Assembly (NCBI RefSeq): GCF_900343155.1
Contig: NZ_OUNG01000002.1
Coordinates: forward strand, 124,001 to 188,000
Direction of reading: 5' to 3'
DNA: 64,000 nucleotides
Source of the DNA: Lactimicrobium massiliense
GTDB lineage: Bacteria > Bacillota_I > Bacilli_A > Erysipelotrichales > Erysipelotrichaceae
Shown: positions 16,149 to 24,645 of the stretch, in pieces
Layout: every line of letters begins with the position of its first letter
Position numbering within the stretch: position 1 is the stretch's first letter
The notes under the pieces: generated by a model
What the model was told of the DNA's origin: nothing
Database searches by the model: none
What the model saw: the letters and a program-made list of their open reading frames with translations, nothing else
Translations under genes and position numbers: made by a program

Positions 16149-16189
16149 AAAAACAGGAGCTTCCATCATATGAGATGGAGGCTCCTGTT
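16149..16189 (-). terminator. Terminator of the pilus operon
   Basis: A 16-bp stem, AACAGGAGCTTCCATC with GATGGAGGCTCCTGTT (16152-16167 and 16174-16189, one G-U pair), is followed by U5 on the minus strand. It lies 16 bases beyond the stop of the last pilus gene. Confidence 0.9.
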
Positions 16190-16204
16190 CATAAGAGAGG
16201 ATTG

Positions 16205-16906
16205 TTATTCCTGCTTTTCTCTTTCTCTGATCAGGTATCCTACGATAACCAGCAGTCCACACAGAGAGAAGAAGAGAGCTATTTCCCAGGGAAGAACATT
16301 TGTGGAAACACCGGTCTGCACACCAGTTGTACTGTTTGCCGGTATTGTTGGTCTTGGTGTTTCAATTGAGGGTGTTTCAGATGTTGGCGTTGGTGTAGGT
16401 GTATTGTCATCTGTACCAGGACCATCTGGCTGGTGTTTGTCTACCAGAGTGATATCAGATGTCTTTTCACCTGTTTTGGTGTTGTCATGAACAGTTGTGG
16501 TGATAGTCATATCACCATCAATGTTCTGAATCAAGACATGCATGTACCAATTGCCAAGCTCGTTGTTGTCATTGTCAATTGCCTGCAGGTGATACCAGTA
16601 GTCACCAACACCTTCAAATGAGATTTCAATGGCATAGTCTGTTCCATCTGCCTTGGCAATCTCGATGATGTCCTGATTGCCTTGTGCTTCTTCAGGCATA
16701 GGCTCACTGCCTGTATCACCTGTCAGGATGATCTGATAGGTCTTCTGGGCACTGAGCCCGCTTGATGAGAAGACAACATTGATCGGCACTCTCAGAGTCA
16801 GGCTTGTACCTTTTGCCAGTATGGGCTGTATTGTCAGGCAGGAGAGAAACAATGCCAGGCCAATGGCAATCCATTTATGAATCAATTTACTTTTAAGAAT
16901 CTTCAT
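16205..16906 (-). CDS. FctB-like pilus anchor/base subunit
   Basis: This 233-residue surface protein has a signal peptide (about residues 1-31, ending ILAKG) and one compact beta domain (about 32-160). A Pro/Thr-rich stalk (DDNTPTPTPTSETPS) then leads to a sorting region with GVQTGVSTNVLP, a hydrophobic helix (IALFFSLCGLLVIVGYLI) and the charged tail REREKQE. The sorting motif is not a classical LPXTG. Size, Pro-rich stalk and position after the sortase match FctB, the minor subunit that anchors streptococcal FCT pili to the wall. I chose ATG 16906 because it gives the signal peptide and follows AAGGAGGG. It is the last gene before the terminator. Confidence 0.7.
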   Translation of the reverse strand: MKILKSKLIHKWIAIGLALFLSCLTIQPILAKGTSLTLRVPINVVFSSSGLSAQKTYQIILTGDTGSEPMPEEAQGNQDIIEIAKADGTDYAIEISFEGVGDYWYHLQAIDNDNNELGNWYMHVLIQNIDGDMTITTTVHDNTKTGEKTSDITLVDKHQPDGPGTDDNTPTPTPTSETPSIETPRPTIPANSTTGVQTGVSTNVLPWEIALFFSLCGLLVIVGYLIREREKQE

Positions 16907-16946
16907 TCTTTCCCTCCTTGTAAGAGTGCCTGTGTTCTTATCCGCA

Positions 16947-17696
16947 TCATTCATAATTTGCTGGATAAGAGACAATAACAGCAGTTCTGTCACGTTCCTG
17001 ATCAGAGGAACAGGTAGACAGTGTCAGCAGATGGGTTGCATTTGGATCTGTAACAACAGAGTTCAATGCAGAAGCATTGCTGTATCTGGCATTGGTGCTG
17101 ATATAACTCAGATAACCTTGAGGATCATCATCCACAACTGCGGGATCAAAGACCCAGGCATCGTTGTCTTCAACAACCATGACAGCTACAACGGTTACCG
17201 GGATTTTCTTTCCAGGCAGCAGTAATGTGCCCGTTGTATTGGTGTTAAAGAAGTCCTGATCGAGATACAGGTCAAGGTCACCAAACATTTCATGTTTTTC
17301 CATGTGGTGCCCATAGATCAGCTCATTGAAATCGGTAAAGTTTGGGTCACATCTTGTATCCAGGAAGATACTGCCGGCAAGGGAATAGTCTCCATAAACA
17401 TCTTTATTGAGATATTCTTCGTTGTTTTTACCTTGGACAATCGGATAGTCAATATTTGTACCATTCAAAGTGATCCAGGCCATGACATCCGGATTGATGG
17501 CACGCAGCTCATCAAAGGACGGCTTATCCCCTGTCGGCTTCTTCTCACGGATTTTGACAGATAAAGACAAGGATGCAGCATAGATACTGTTGTTGTCCCA
17601 GATGGAATACAGGCTGTATGCCATCGCAATCAGGATAGACAGGATGATGATCACATCCAATATCCGATTCAGCACTTTCAACAGTTTCTTTGCCAT
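16947..17696 (-). CDS. Class B sortase (pilus polymerising, SrtC2-like)
   Basis: This 249-residue membrane-anchored transpeptidase has an N-terminal helix (about residues 12-32). The class B sortase domain shows NGTNIDYPIVQG, catalytic His in LIYGHHM, catalytic Cys229 in LTLSTCSS, and Arg in RDRTAVI. The long insert before the Cys is typical of class B enzymes. In S. pyogenes FCT-3-type islands the pilus polymerase is also a class B sortase, placed directly after the backbone pilin as here. It probably joins the backbone subunits 17722-18927 via their VIDTG sorting signals. It is 25 bases downstream of the pilin gene. Confidence 0.88.
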   Translation of the reverse strand: MAKKLLKVLNRILDVIIILSILIAMAYSLYSIWDNNSIYAASLSLSVKIREKKPTGDKPSFDELRAINPDVMAWITLNGTNIDYPIVQGKNNEEYLNKDVYGDYSLAGSIFLDTRCDPNFTDFNELIYGHHMEKHEMFGDLDLYLDQDFFNTNTTGTLLLPGKKIPVTVVAVMVVEDNDAWVFDPAVVDDDPQGYLSYISTNARYSNASALNSVVTDPNATHLLTLSTCSSDQERDRTAVIVSYPANYE

Positions 17697-17721
17697 CTTG
17701 TCTTATCAATCATTCTTTCTA

Positions 17722-18927
17722 TTAAGCGTGACGCTTCTTGTTAGCTGCGAAGTAAGCAATACCGCCAATCACAGCAATGCCAAGGATCATGAAATACGGA
17801 GCATTAGATGTGAAGATACCAGTATCGATGACGGTATCTCTCTTATTAGTGATAGTAACAGCGTTATCCTGACCAGCAACCATAGGGATAGTTTTTGTCA
17901 GATCTGAGGGGGATGCTGTACCGCCGGTTGCTAAAGAATAAGTTGTATCATAGCCATCTTTGGAGTAGTCAGCTTCCTTAACAAGCCATGAAACGCCAGC
18001 AGGAATATTTGTAAGTGTGATTGTTGTGCCATCAACGACTGTGTATGTCAGGTTTTTTGTTCCTGTCCAGCCATTTTCTCCAGGATCAATGTTTTTCAGT
18101 TCATTGGCATCCGGAGCATTGGTACCGGTCACGCCAATTGTAGATTTAACAGTTTTGTCCGATGTTAAAGTTACTGTCACAGTGAACGTCTTTGTTGTAG
18201 TATCACCTGCGTTACCAGAAACTTTCTTTGTGAATGAAAGTTTGCCAGCTCCATAAGTGTTAGTGATGGAATCGACTTTATTTCCAGAATTTTTATTAAT
18301 TAGTTTAACAGAAGAAATCTTGAATGTGCCATTATCATTCTCTACGTTTAAAGCAACACGGTAATTATTTTCGCTATAGGTGATACCAGCGGTTGTGCCA
18401 GAAACTTCATGGAAGTCATAGTAGTAAACGCCAGGATTTTTATATGTGCCTGTTGTTGTGACATTGACTGCAACTGCATTACCTGCTGTTGTAGCTCCTG
18501 TTGTGACTCCATCTACTGTTGTTGGATAGGCTGCTGTATCAAGAGTAACGGTAGTAGGTACAGCGGCAGCCTTGATTGCAGCCCGCGTTCTGGAATCAAG
18601 AGAGCTGAGTTCCTGAACAGTGTTAATATCAGGATTAAATGTTGTGTTTTTGATGGCTGCCAGAGTTGCTGTATTGGCAGTAGTTGATGTGGCATCTTTG
18701 GTACCAGAAGAGAATGTGAATGTCTCTGCCGGGCTTGTATATTTTGCGTCATCCTCATTTGCAGGCAGGGTCAGTGTGTAAGTGTTTGTGAATGAACCTG
18801 CTGTTGTATTAGTCGTCGTTGTGTCATCTGCCGCCAATGCCGGGAGTACGCTTGTTCCTGCCAGTGTTACGGCAGCAAGTGCACTCAGAAGAATGTTTCT
18901 TGTTTTTGTCAGTTTATTTTTCCGCAT
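17722..18927 (-). CDS. FctA/Spy0128-like major pilin
   Basis: This 401-residue secreted pilin has a signal peptide ending LPALAADD (about residue 33). It has two immunoglobulin-like domains of the FctA/Spy0128 type. The first includes GVYYYDFHEV; the second begins LSFTKKVSGNAGD and ends with AVTITNKRD, the Lys and Asn positions that form internal isopeptide bonds in this family. The sorting region is VIDTGIFTSNAP, then a helix and KKRHA, so VIDTG replaces LPXTG. FctA backbones also use a non-standard motif and class B sortase. The protein is very rich in Thr and has few charges. GAGG precedes the start. It is likely the most abundant product of the operon. Confidence 0.85.
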   Translation of the reverse strand: MRKNKLTKTRNILLSALAAVTLAGTSVLPALAADDTTTTNTTAGSFTNTYTLTLPANEDDAKYTSPAETFTFSSGTKDATSTTANTATLAAIKNTTFNPDINTVQELSSLDSRTRAAIKAAAVPTTVTLDTAAYPTTVDGVTTGATTAGNAVAVNVTTTGTYKNPGVYYYDFHEVSGTTAGITYSENNYRVALNVENDNGTFKISSVKLINKNSGNKVDSITNTYGAGKLSFTKKVSGNAGDTTTKTFTVTVTLTSDKTVKSTIGVTGTNAPDANELKNIDPGENGWTGTKNLTYTVVDGTTITLTNIPAGVSWLVKEADYSKDGYDTTYSLATGGTASPSDLTKTIPMVAGQDNAVTITNKRDTVIDTGIFTSNAPYFMILGIAVIGGIAYFAANKKRHA

Positions 18928-18975
18928 CCTCGTTTTCCTCTCTTTTTCTTTTGATGGGATTTGTTTTCATCTATT

Positions 18976-19509
18976 TTATATGCCCCTTCTTCTTAGAAGA
19001 GTGAGCACTTTTCCTTTGATGCTTTTGATGGGGATTGCCCCATAGATACGGCTATCTCCTGTTTCCATGCGGTCATCATTGAGGATGAACACACTTCCTT
19101 CAGGGACAGTATATGGATACGTCAGCGTACCGGGATCGTCGGTGGAGAACAGGATTTCTCCGCTCTCTGTAACACCGTTGACCTGTACACTGCCGTTTCC
19201 GCTGATTTCAACGGTACTGCCAGACAATGTCAGGATTCTGCCAAAGTGCAGAGAACCATCTGCCTGATAGAGAACCACATCACCAGATCGCAGTGTTGAT
19301 TCCAGGCGGAAGCCCAGAACCAGATCACCATCTTTCAATGATGGGAACATATCATTGCCATTCACTCTTTTCAGAAACAGTATTTGAGTAAACAGCACAA
19401 CGATAATCAATATGAAGATGCCAGCCCGGATGAGCAGATTGACATACCCTTTCCATAAGGGCTGCTCCGTTTCAGGAGTTCTTTTCAGCTTTTCATCTGT
19501 CTTCCTCAT
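18976..19509 (-). CDS. SipA-like signal peptidase homologue without catalytic residues
   Basis: This 177-residue protein has one N-terminal membrane helix (about residues 25-47) and a type I signal peptidase (S26) domain. In active enzymes the nucleophile is Ser in a SMxPT-type motif; here the motif reads GNDMFPSL, with Asp53 at the Ser position. The general base Lys (normally KRV) is replaced by Gly90 in HFGRIL. The rest of the fold is kept (RSGDVVLYQ; FILNDDRMETGDSR). The streptococcal pilus protein SipA has the same Asp and Gly replacements, as I recall, and is needed for pilus assembly but not as a protease. The start overlaps the adhesin stop by four bases (ATGA), so the two are coupled. 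Confidence 0.85.
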   Translation of the reverse strand: MRKTDEKLKRTPETEQPLWKGYVNLLIRAGIFILIIVVLFTQILFLKRVNGNDMFPSLKDGDLVLGFRLESTLRSGDVVLYQADGSLHFGRILTLSGSTVEISGNGSVQVNGVTESGEILFSTDDPGTLTYPYTVPEGSVFILNDDRMETGDSRIYGAIPIKSIKGKVLTLLRRRGI

Positions 19510-21002
19510 CTGTTATGACTCTTATTGAATCTGCGTTTGAGATACAGCACGTAACAGATCGTAATGCTATCCAATAACAGGAATGCTACAAAGTACCAGA
19601 AGTTATCTCGGATATAGACACCAGTTTCTGGAATCGTGAATTCCTGATTGGTGATTGTTACGGTGCCGGCACTGTCTGTATCTTCAACGATAATCTGATT
19701 TGTAGCAGGATCGTATGAAACAGGATCAGCATCACCTGTTTTCTTTAAAGTATAGGAAGCGATATAGCCATTGCCTTCTTTGTTGTAAAGGATATGTCCT
19801 GTTTTCACTTTTTCATCATTGGCATCAAGTTCATAGACAGAATATCTGTCACCAACGTTCAGATCTGTGAATGTTGCAGAATCAACGCTCTTGGTAACAT
19901 TATTCTCTGTCAGCTGATAGGAAGCAGTACCATTCGAATATGTAATGGTCAGTTTTTCCACCAGATTGTTATCAGAACTGTACAGACCGAAGTAGAATGT
20001 TCCATCCGGTGGAGTCGTTAATGTACTGCCATCTTTATCCTGGAATTCCTTGACAAGATTCAGAGAAACTTTGTGATTGTAGGCTGTGTAGGTATACGTA
20101 CTGCCACGGTAGTTGACCGTGACACCTTGAGCAGCCCAGGCAGCCACTTGCTCTTTTGTGTATGTCACAAGATTACTGTCGATGGTACTGTTCCAATCGG
20201 TGGATTCATTTGGATACTTGCCTGCATTATCAGCTCTTGCCATGGCAATGAAGAATGGCGAGGAATTCTTTACATAACCTTCTGGTGCATACTTTTCGAC
20301 AATGGCATAGACTGTATTGTATTGAAGCTTCGTCGTACCAGAGCCAAAGCTCAGCCTGCCATTACTGTCACTAGTGGCTGTTTCCAGCGGATCACCGGTT
20401 ATTGCCCATGTACCATTCGTTTCAGTAGTTTTGTAAATCTCAAACACAGCACCGGACAGCTTCTTACTGACATTGTCCTGATCAACCTTGATAAGGTTGA
20501 TAATGGGATTGTGTTCGAATCCGATGCTTGCATCGACGCCGTATTGGACAGTATCCTTGATTGTCTTATAGCTGTCTGTACTTACACCATACCAGTGAGC
20601 AGTATTCTTGTATGAGACGTCAGTTCCAGGCGATGCATCAATCGATGCCTTGTATGTGATTGTCAGCTTCTTGCCATCCGGAACGGTCATGGTCATGACT
20701 GTCTTTTTGGCAGTATCTTTTGTGATACTCACGGTCCATTGACTAGCGTCAAGAGTATTGCCCTTGCCATCCTGTACCGTGATAGAAGCAGGATCCAAAG
20801 ACATTGAACCTTCTAGTTCATCTACCAGCGTCAGTGTGTCTGTATCTGGTGAGAGATCAATACCCAGGGGATTGGCAGTAATTGTAAAGGGAACCATACC
20901 GTAGCTTACAACACCAGCTGTTTTATCAACTGTGTGAGTTTTGACGGTTGTTGTAACTTTGCTTGTTGTGACAAGATTGTTACTGCTGTTGTAAACATTC
21001 AT
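19506..21002 (-). CDS. C-terminal part of the pilus tip adhesin, separated by an in-frame TGA
   Basis: This 498-codon frame starts at ATG 21002 and is in the same frame as the larger frame 21027-24311. Only TGA (21029-21027) and eight sense codons lie between them. It lacks a signal peptide and cannot be exported by itself. It contains a SpaA/Cna_B-type domain (INLIKVDQDNVSKKLSGAVF ... VEKYAPEGY), a second beta domain starting SLNLVKEFQDKDG, and a wall-sorting end with IPETG, a hydrophobic helix and KRRFNKSHNR. Together the two parts would give a 1,601-residue Cpa-like tip adhesin. If the TGA is not read through, the exported part cannot be anchored. Confidence 0.8.
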   Translation of the reverse strand: MNVYNSSNNLVTTSKVTTTVKTHTVDKTAGVVSYGMVPFTITANPLGIDLSPDTDTLTLVDELEGSMSLDPASITVQDGKGNTLDASQWTVSITKDTAKKTVMTMTVPDGKKLTITYKASIDASPGTDVSYKNTAHWYGVSTDSYKTIKDTVQYGVDASIGFEHNPIINLIKVDQDNVSKKLSGAVFEIYKTTETNGTWAITGDPLETATSDSNGRLSFGSGTTKLQYNTVYAIVEKYAPEGYVKNSSPFFIAMARADNAGKYPNESTDWNSTIDSNLVTYTKEQVAAWAAQGVTVNYRGSTYTYTAYNHKVSLNLVKEFQDKDGSTLTTPPDGTFYFGLYSSDNNLVEKLTITYSNGTASYQLTENNVTKSVDSATFTDLNVGDRYSVYELDANDEKVKTGHILYNKEGNGYIASYTLKKTGDADPVSYDPATNQIIVEDTDSAGTVTITNQEFTIPETGVYIRDNFWYFVAFLLLDSITICYVLYLKRRFNKSHNR

Positions 21003-21026
21003 GGTATTGGTATACGATGCACTGTT

Positions 21027-24000
21027 TCAAATAATGTTATCAGAATTTGTCACCCGCATGACAACCTGTACCTGCAGGTCATTCGTATCTATCTGGCCAG
21101 GTGTGCCCTTTTGCAGATTATCTGCCATGAAGATAATTCTTCTGCTTTCAGAATCATAGTAGGCATAAGCACTTCCCTGATAAGTAGCGTTATCTATTGC
21201 AGTATTCTTTAAGCCGATATCTGTCCAGTTGCCAGTACCAAGTTCGTCACTGCTGATTTCTGGCATCGCTGGTGCATTGTTACCACTTCGCAGTCCATTT
21301 GGAATCCAGAAATATCTGACGTAAACAGGTTCCATGCCTTCCGGTACAACGGCTTCTACTTTGAATTTGCCTGATTCATCACCTGCATAGTTGACGACCA
21401 GAATGTAGTCAACATATGTACCGGAAGTGAGTGTCTGAGTTCCTTCGTTTGTGTTGTAAGATGTCAGGATTCTGCTGATGGCGTGATTTGGGGCAATTTG
21501 TGTATCACTCCATTTCTTTGTATCAGCATTGTATGTACCATACTCACCAAATTCCTTGAAGTTTGTGCCCTGACCAAGGACATACAGAGTTGCTGTATTG
21601 ACATCGTTCCAGCCCATATTAGAATTTGATCTTTCCTGCAATGTGTTGTAGTACGTTGTCTGCGTCCGGGCATTATCAGATGGCTTATCGTTAGGATAAA
21701 TAGCCACGATGATATACATTGTCTTTCCGTTTGGAATGGCAATATCTTTGTTGAAAGTCAAAGTGCCAGGACCGTTGCCATCAAGCTTCCATGTATAGTT
21801 GGATGAATCAATCTGCTCAAATGAGGAATCTGCAGATAACTCGGCATAGTTTCCATAGGTCTCTGTAACGGAGCTGCCTTCATCCGGCGTATTGCCGAAG
21901 TAGATGCCAACAATAGAATTTGCGGTGGCATGGCTTGGCTCTCTTCCTGGAACATCATGCAGCTGCATTCCAGCAGGCACCTTGGTGCCATCTACCGTGA
22001 TGATCCAATACAGCTTGCCGTTGGTAAAACCATTAGATGTGTCGCTTGGATCGTAGTACCAGGAATATTTATGCGCAGAATAATTCGTGGTGCCGGTAAC
22101 TGTTACGTTTGTGTTGACATTCATTGCCGGCAGTATGTATGATTTATCGCCTTTACCAACAATTGTTCCACTCAGGGTGAAGCTGTTGCCTGTCCTCACA
22201 CTGCTGAAAGCACCTGTCAAAGGTTTTGCATAATAGGTCAGCAGGAAGGAACCTTTGCCAAAACTGCTTCCCAGATCCTTCGGGGAAAGATTGAAAGAGG
22301 ACATGTCATTGATATTGAGCCAGACTGTCTTTGTGGGTGTTTTAGCTGCCAGTGCTTTTGCTACATCACTGTCAGATCCATTTGATACAGAGGAACTGAC
22401 ACCATCTGAATAGTAGTCCAATCTCAGATAACCTGCATAATGAAGAAACTTACCATCATTTCCTAGCGTGTCTGTAAACTGAGAGGATGAGACATCCCAG
22501 ATCGCCTGTTCATTGACGACAACCTGATACCGATAACTGCCGGCAGGAATTTCGATTGCACTGTTTGAAGCGGATGTGGTCCAGGGAGAATTTGAATCAT
22601 TGTAATTGTAAGTGTAAACAGTATCACCAGAATCCGGTGTCTGCATAATTGAGGATTCTGTAGCAGATCCCATGATCTTTCTGTCCCAGTGCTGCTGATC
22701 AAAACTTGTTTGAGCTGTCCCTCCTCCAAGATATTTGTTGCCGAGAGATGACTTATCGTTGGAAAAAAGGATACCACGGTTGCCAATCTTGACCTGGCCA
22801 GCAGAGAAAATTGGCTTCATTGTAAGATTTACCTTGATAGTGATAGTTTTTCCAGGTGCGACATCGCCAATATACAGGTTGAAGCCCGGATACTCGTTTG
22901 TTCCCTTCAAGGCATAATAGGGAGCCGTACTGGAACTTGTACCTTCAGATACTTCGGTTGTTGTACTGCCATCGATGATCTTGAAATCATGGAAGCCAAG
23001 ATATGGGAAATCGGTTGTTGGTGTAATTGCATTCCAGAGAGTTGTTTTATTGGCATTTTGTGTCTGCGAGTCGCCAAAGTAGTCAGAAATTTTCAGGTTC
23101 TTCAGAGGCCATGTATTGCTTTTGTCTGTTGTAACTGTGATTGTGTAGGGGATTGTAATTGTACTGTCACTGTTTTCAGTGGCATCACCGGCAGTTTTAG
23201 TCATTGCTGCACCGGCATGTGGCGTAAATGAAGATGAGGCAGAATTGTGTTCATAGCCTCTTGAATATGGCGTAGCAGTATTCGTGATTGCACCGTTATC
23301 TGCTGATCCATTGCCAACATAATCGGAAGACAGTTTAACCTTATAGTGCAGGACTCTGACTTCATTGGCAGCCATATCTCCAATTGTCCATCGCATGGTG
23401 CCTGGATCAGAAGTAGTTTTATCTACAGAGAGCTGCACACTGCCAGGAGCTGCTGAACTGCTGCCTGAAATGATTTCTTCATATACAGAAGCACTTGTCT
23501 CAGATGTCAGATTCACTGCGGTCGAAGTGATGCCAACATAAGAATCCACAAAGTTTGCGTTGCTGGTGAAATGATCTTCTACAGTAACTTTCGGCATTGC
23601 TGCATCCCCTGCTTTCACTGTCAGTGCATAGGTGAGATAGCCATTGCCTTCTGCATCAGATGAATAAACCGGAGTGGATTTCTGCAGGGAAAGATCGGAT
23701 GATTTTGCGTCGGAATCCGGATCAAAGTTGATGGTGACATCCAGTTTTCCGATTTTGATCTGCTGTGTGTATTTATCCCGTATCTGTGTAGGATCTGGTG
23801 TGGCTGTAAAAGTCAGGCTGCCGTTTTGAATCAAGAAGTCTTTCCCTTCATTTTTAAGCTGATTGGACAGATAAGTTTCGTCAATTGCCAGAGTGATGCG
23901 CTGCCCGTCAACAATAAGAGATCCTACATAATTACCGCTGGAATCCTGCACATCGCCACTGGAAACAGTTGGATTGGATAATATCGACGGTACGTCCAGA

Positions 24001-24311
24001 TAAAGTTTTCCACCATACGTCTCTTTGAGGGTCGTAGCAGAGATGTTTCCAAAGTATACGTTCATCTTTACTTTGGTAAACATGGAAATCTTAGTAGTAT
24101 TGTCTGATACAGTGACCCAGTCATTGCCATCCTGATAAGAGAGCTGATAACCAGTGACATAATCGCCACTGCCCAGATCCAAGCCTGTGGTTGATGGGTC
24201 TGCTGTAGTTGTATCTTCTGCCAGAACCGGCATCGGGCCGATCAAGGTACCCAGTACAATGGCAATCGTGCATATGACTGCCCCAATCTTCTTTCCAAAA
24301 ACAGTTTTCAT
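21027..24311 (-). CDS. N-terminal part of the pilus tip adhesin (Cpa-like), ends at in-frame TGA
   Basis: This 1,094-residue frame has a signal peptide (about residues 1-31, ending PVLAED) and a long series of Thr/Ser/Asn-rich beta domains. Several show GAITNTATPYS or VTVEDHFTSNANF motifs typical of isopeptide-bonded surface repeats. It ends VTNSDNII then TGA. The next codons read NSASYTNTMNVYN, a pattern that normally continues such a domain (a Trp codon TGG would restore it). It is the first gene of the pilus operon, in the position of Cpa in FCT-3 islands. No hydrophobic sorting helix exists upstream of the TGA. A base error, a nonsense mutation or stop-codon readthrough are all possible. 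Confidence 0.8.
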   Translation of the reverse strand: MKTVFGKKIGAVICTIAIVLGTLIGPMPVLAEDTTTADPSTTGLDLGSGDYVTGYQLSYQDGNDWVTVSDNTTKISMFTKVKMNVYFGNISATTLKETYGGKLYLDVPSILSNPTVSSGDVQDSSGNYVGSLIVDGQRITLAIDETYLSNQLKNEGKDFLIQNGSLTFTATPDPTQIRDKYTQQIKIGKLDVTINFDPDSDAKSSDLSLQKSTPVYSSDAEGNGYLTYALTVKAGDAAMPKVTVEDHFTSNANFVDSYVGITSTAVNLTSETSASVYEEIISGSSSAAPGSVQLSVDKTTSDPGTMRWTIGDMAANEVRVLHYKVKLSSDYVGNGSADNGAITNTATPYSRGYEHNSASSSFTPHAGAAMTKTAGDATENSDSTITIPYTITVTTDKSNTWPLKNLKISDYFGDSQTQNANKTTLWNAITPTTDFPYLGFHDFKIIDGSTTTEVSEGTSSSTAPYYALKGTNEYPGFNLYIGDVAPGKTITIKVNLTMKPIFSAGQVKIGNRGILFSNDKSSLGNKYLGGGTAQTSFDQQHWDRKIMGSATESSIMQTPDSGDTVYTYNYNDSNSPWTTSASNSAIEIPAGSYRYQVVVNEQAIWDVSSSQFTDTLGNDGKFLHYAGYLRLDYYSDGVSSSVSNGSDSDVAKALAAKTPTKTVWLNINDMSSFNLSPKDLGSSFGKGSFLLTYYAKPLTGAFSSVRTGNSFTLSGTIVGKGDKSYILPAMNVNTNVTVTGTTNYSAHKYSWYYDPSDTSNGFTNGKLYWIITVDGTKVPAGMQLHDVPGREPSHATANSIVGIYFGNTPDEGSSVTETYGNYAELSADSSFEQIDSSNYTWKLDGNGPGTLTFNKDIAIPNGKTMYIIVAIYPNDKPSDNARTQTTYYNTLQERSNSNMGWNDVNTATLYVLGQGTNFKEFGEYGTYNADTKKWSDTQIAPNHAISRILTSYNTNEGTQTLTSGTYVDYILVVNYAGDESGKFKVEAVVPEGMEPVYVRYFWIPNGLRSGNNAPAMPEISSDELGTGNWTDIGLKNTAIDNATYQGSAYAYYDSESRRIIFMADNLQKGTPGQIDTNDLQVQVVMRVTNSDNII

Positions 24312-24352
24312 TCCATCACCTGCCTATTCTTATCTGTCATAATATTGATTGC

Positions 24353-24367
24353 ATACCAATTTGGTAT
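24353..24367. promoter_or_regulatory. 15-bp palindrome upstream of the pilus operon
   Basis: ATACCAATTTGGTAT is a perfect palindrome around a central T, 41 bases before the adhesin ATG. On the minus strand it overlaps the spacer of a possible promoter with -10 TATTAT. This fits an operator, but no regulator gene is adjacent. Confidence 0.45.
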
Positions 24368-24487
24368 ACATTTGTTCTGGTAAAAATACAATCTTGTTTG
24401 TATCTTCTGATGATCTAGAGCAGGAAAACCAGATGACATAAGCATTGTAAGCACTTATATAAGGAAAAATCTGCACGGTAGATCTGT

Positions 24488-24508
24488 TTTCACCCACTTC
24501 TGGTGAAA
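24488..24508. promoter_or_regulatory. Inverted repeat upstream of the pilus operon
   Basis: TTTCACC-N7-GGTGAAA lies 180 bases before the adhesin start. The rest of the intergenic stretch 24312-24645 is A/T-rich and holds no gene I can support. The repeat could be an operator or a small hairpin. Confidence 0.3.
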
Positions 24509-24645
24509 GAATACTTGTTCCGGATAGAAATGCAAGAAGATTGATCAGAAAAAGTTATTTATTATTGAAAAAGACAAAAGGTAGGGTAATAGTTGCAGAA
24601 GTGGCCGTATGATGGCGCAATCGTTTATTCTTTCTGCCATGTATT

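Noticed and set aside
21027..21029. TGA read as Trp by an altered genetic code
   Set aside because: Dozens of other genes in the window end at TGA in natural places (for example HAD-neighbour and phosphatase genes), so a global code change is excluded; only a local readthrough or mutation remains.
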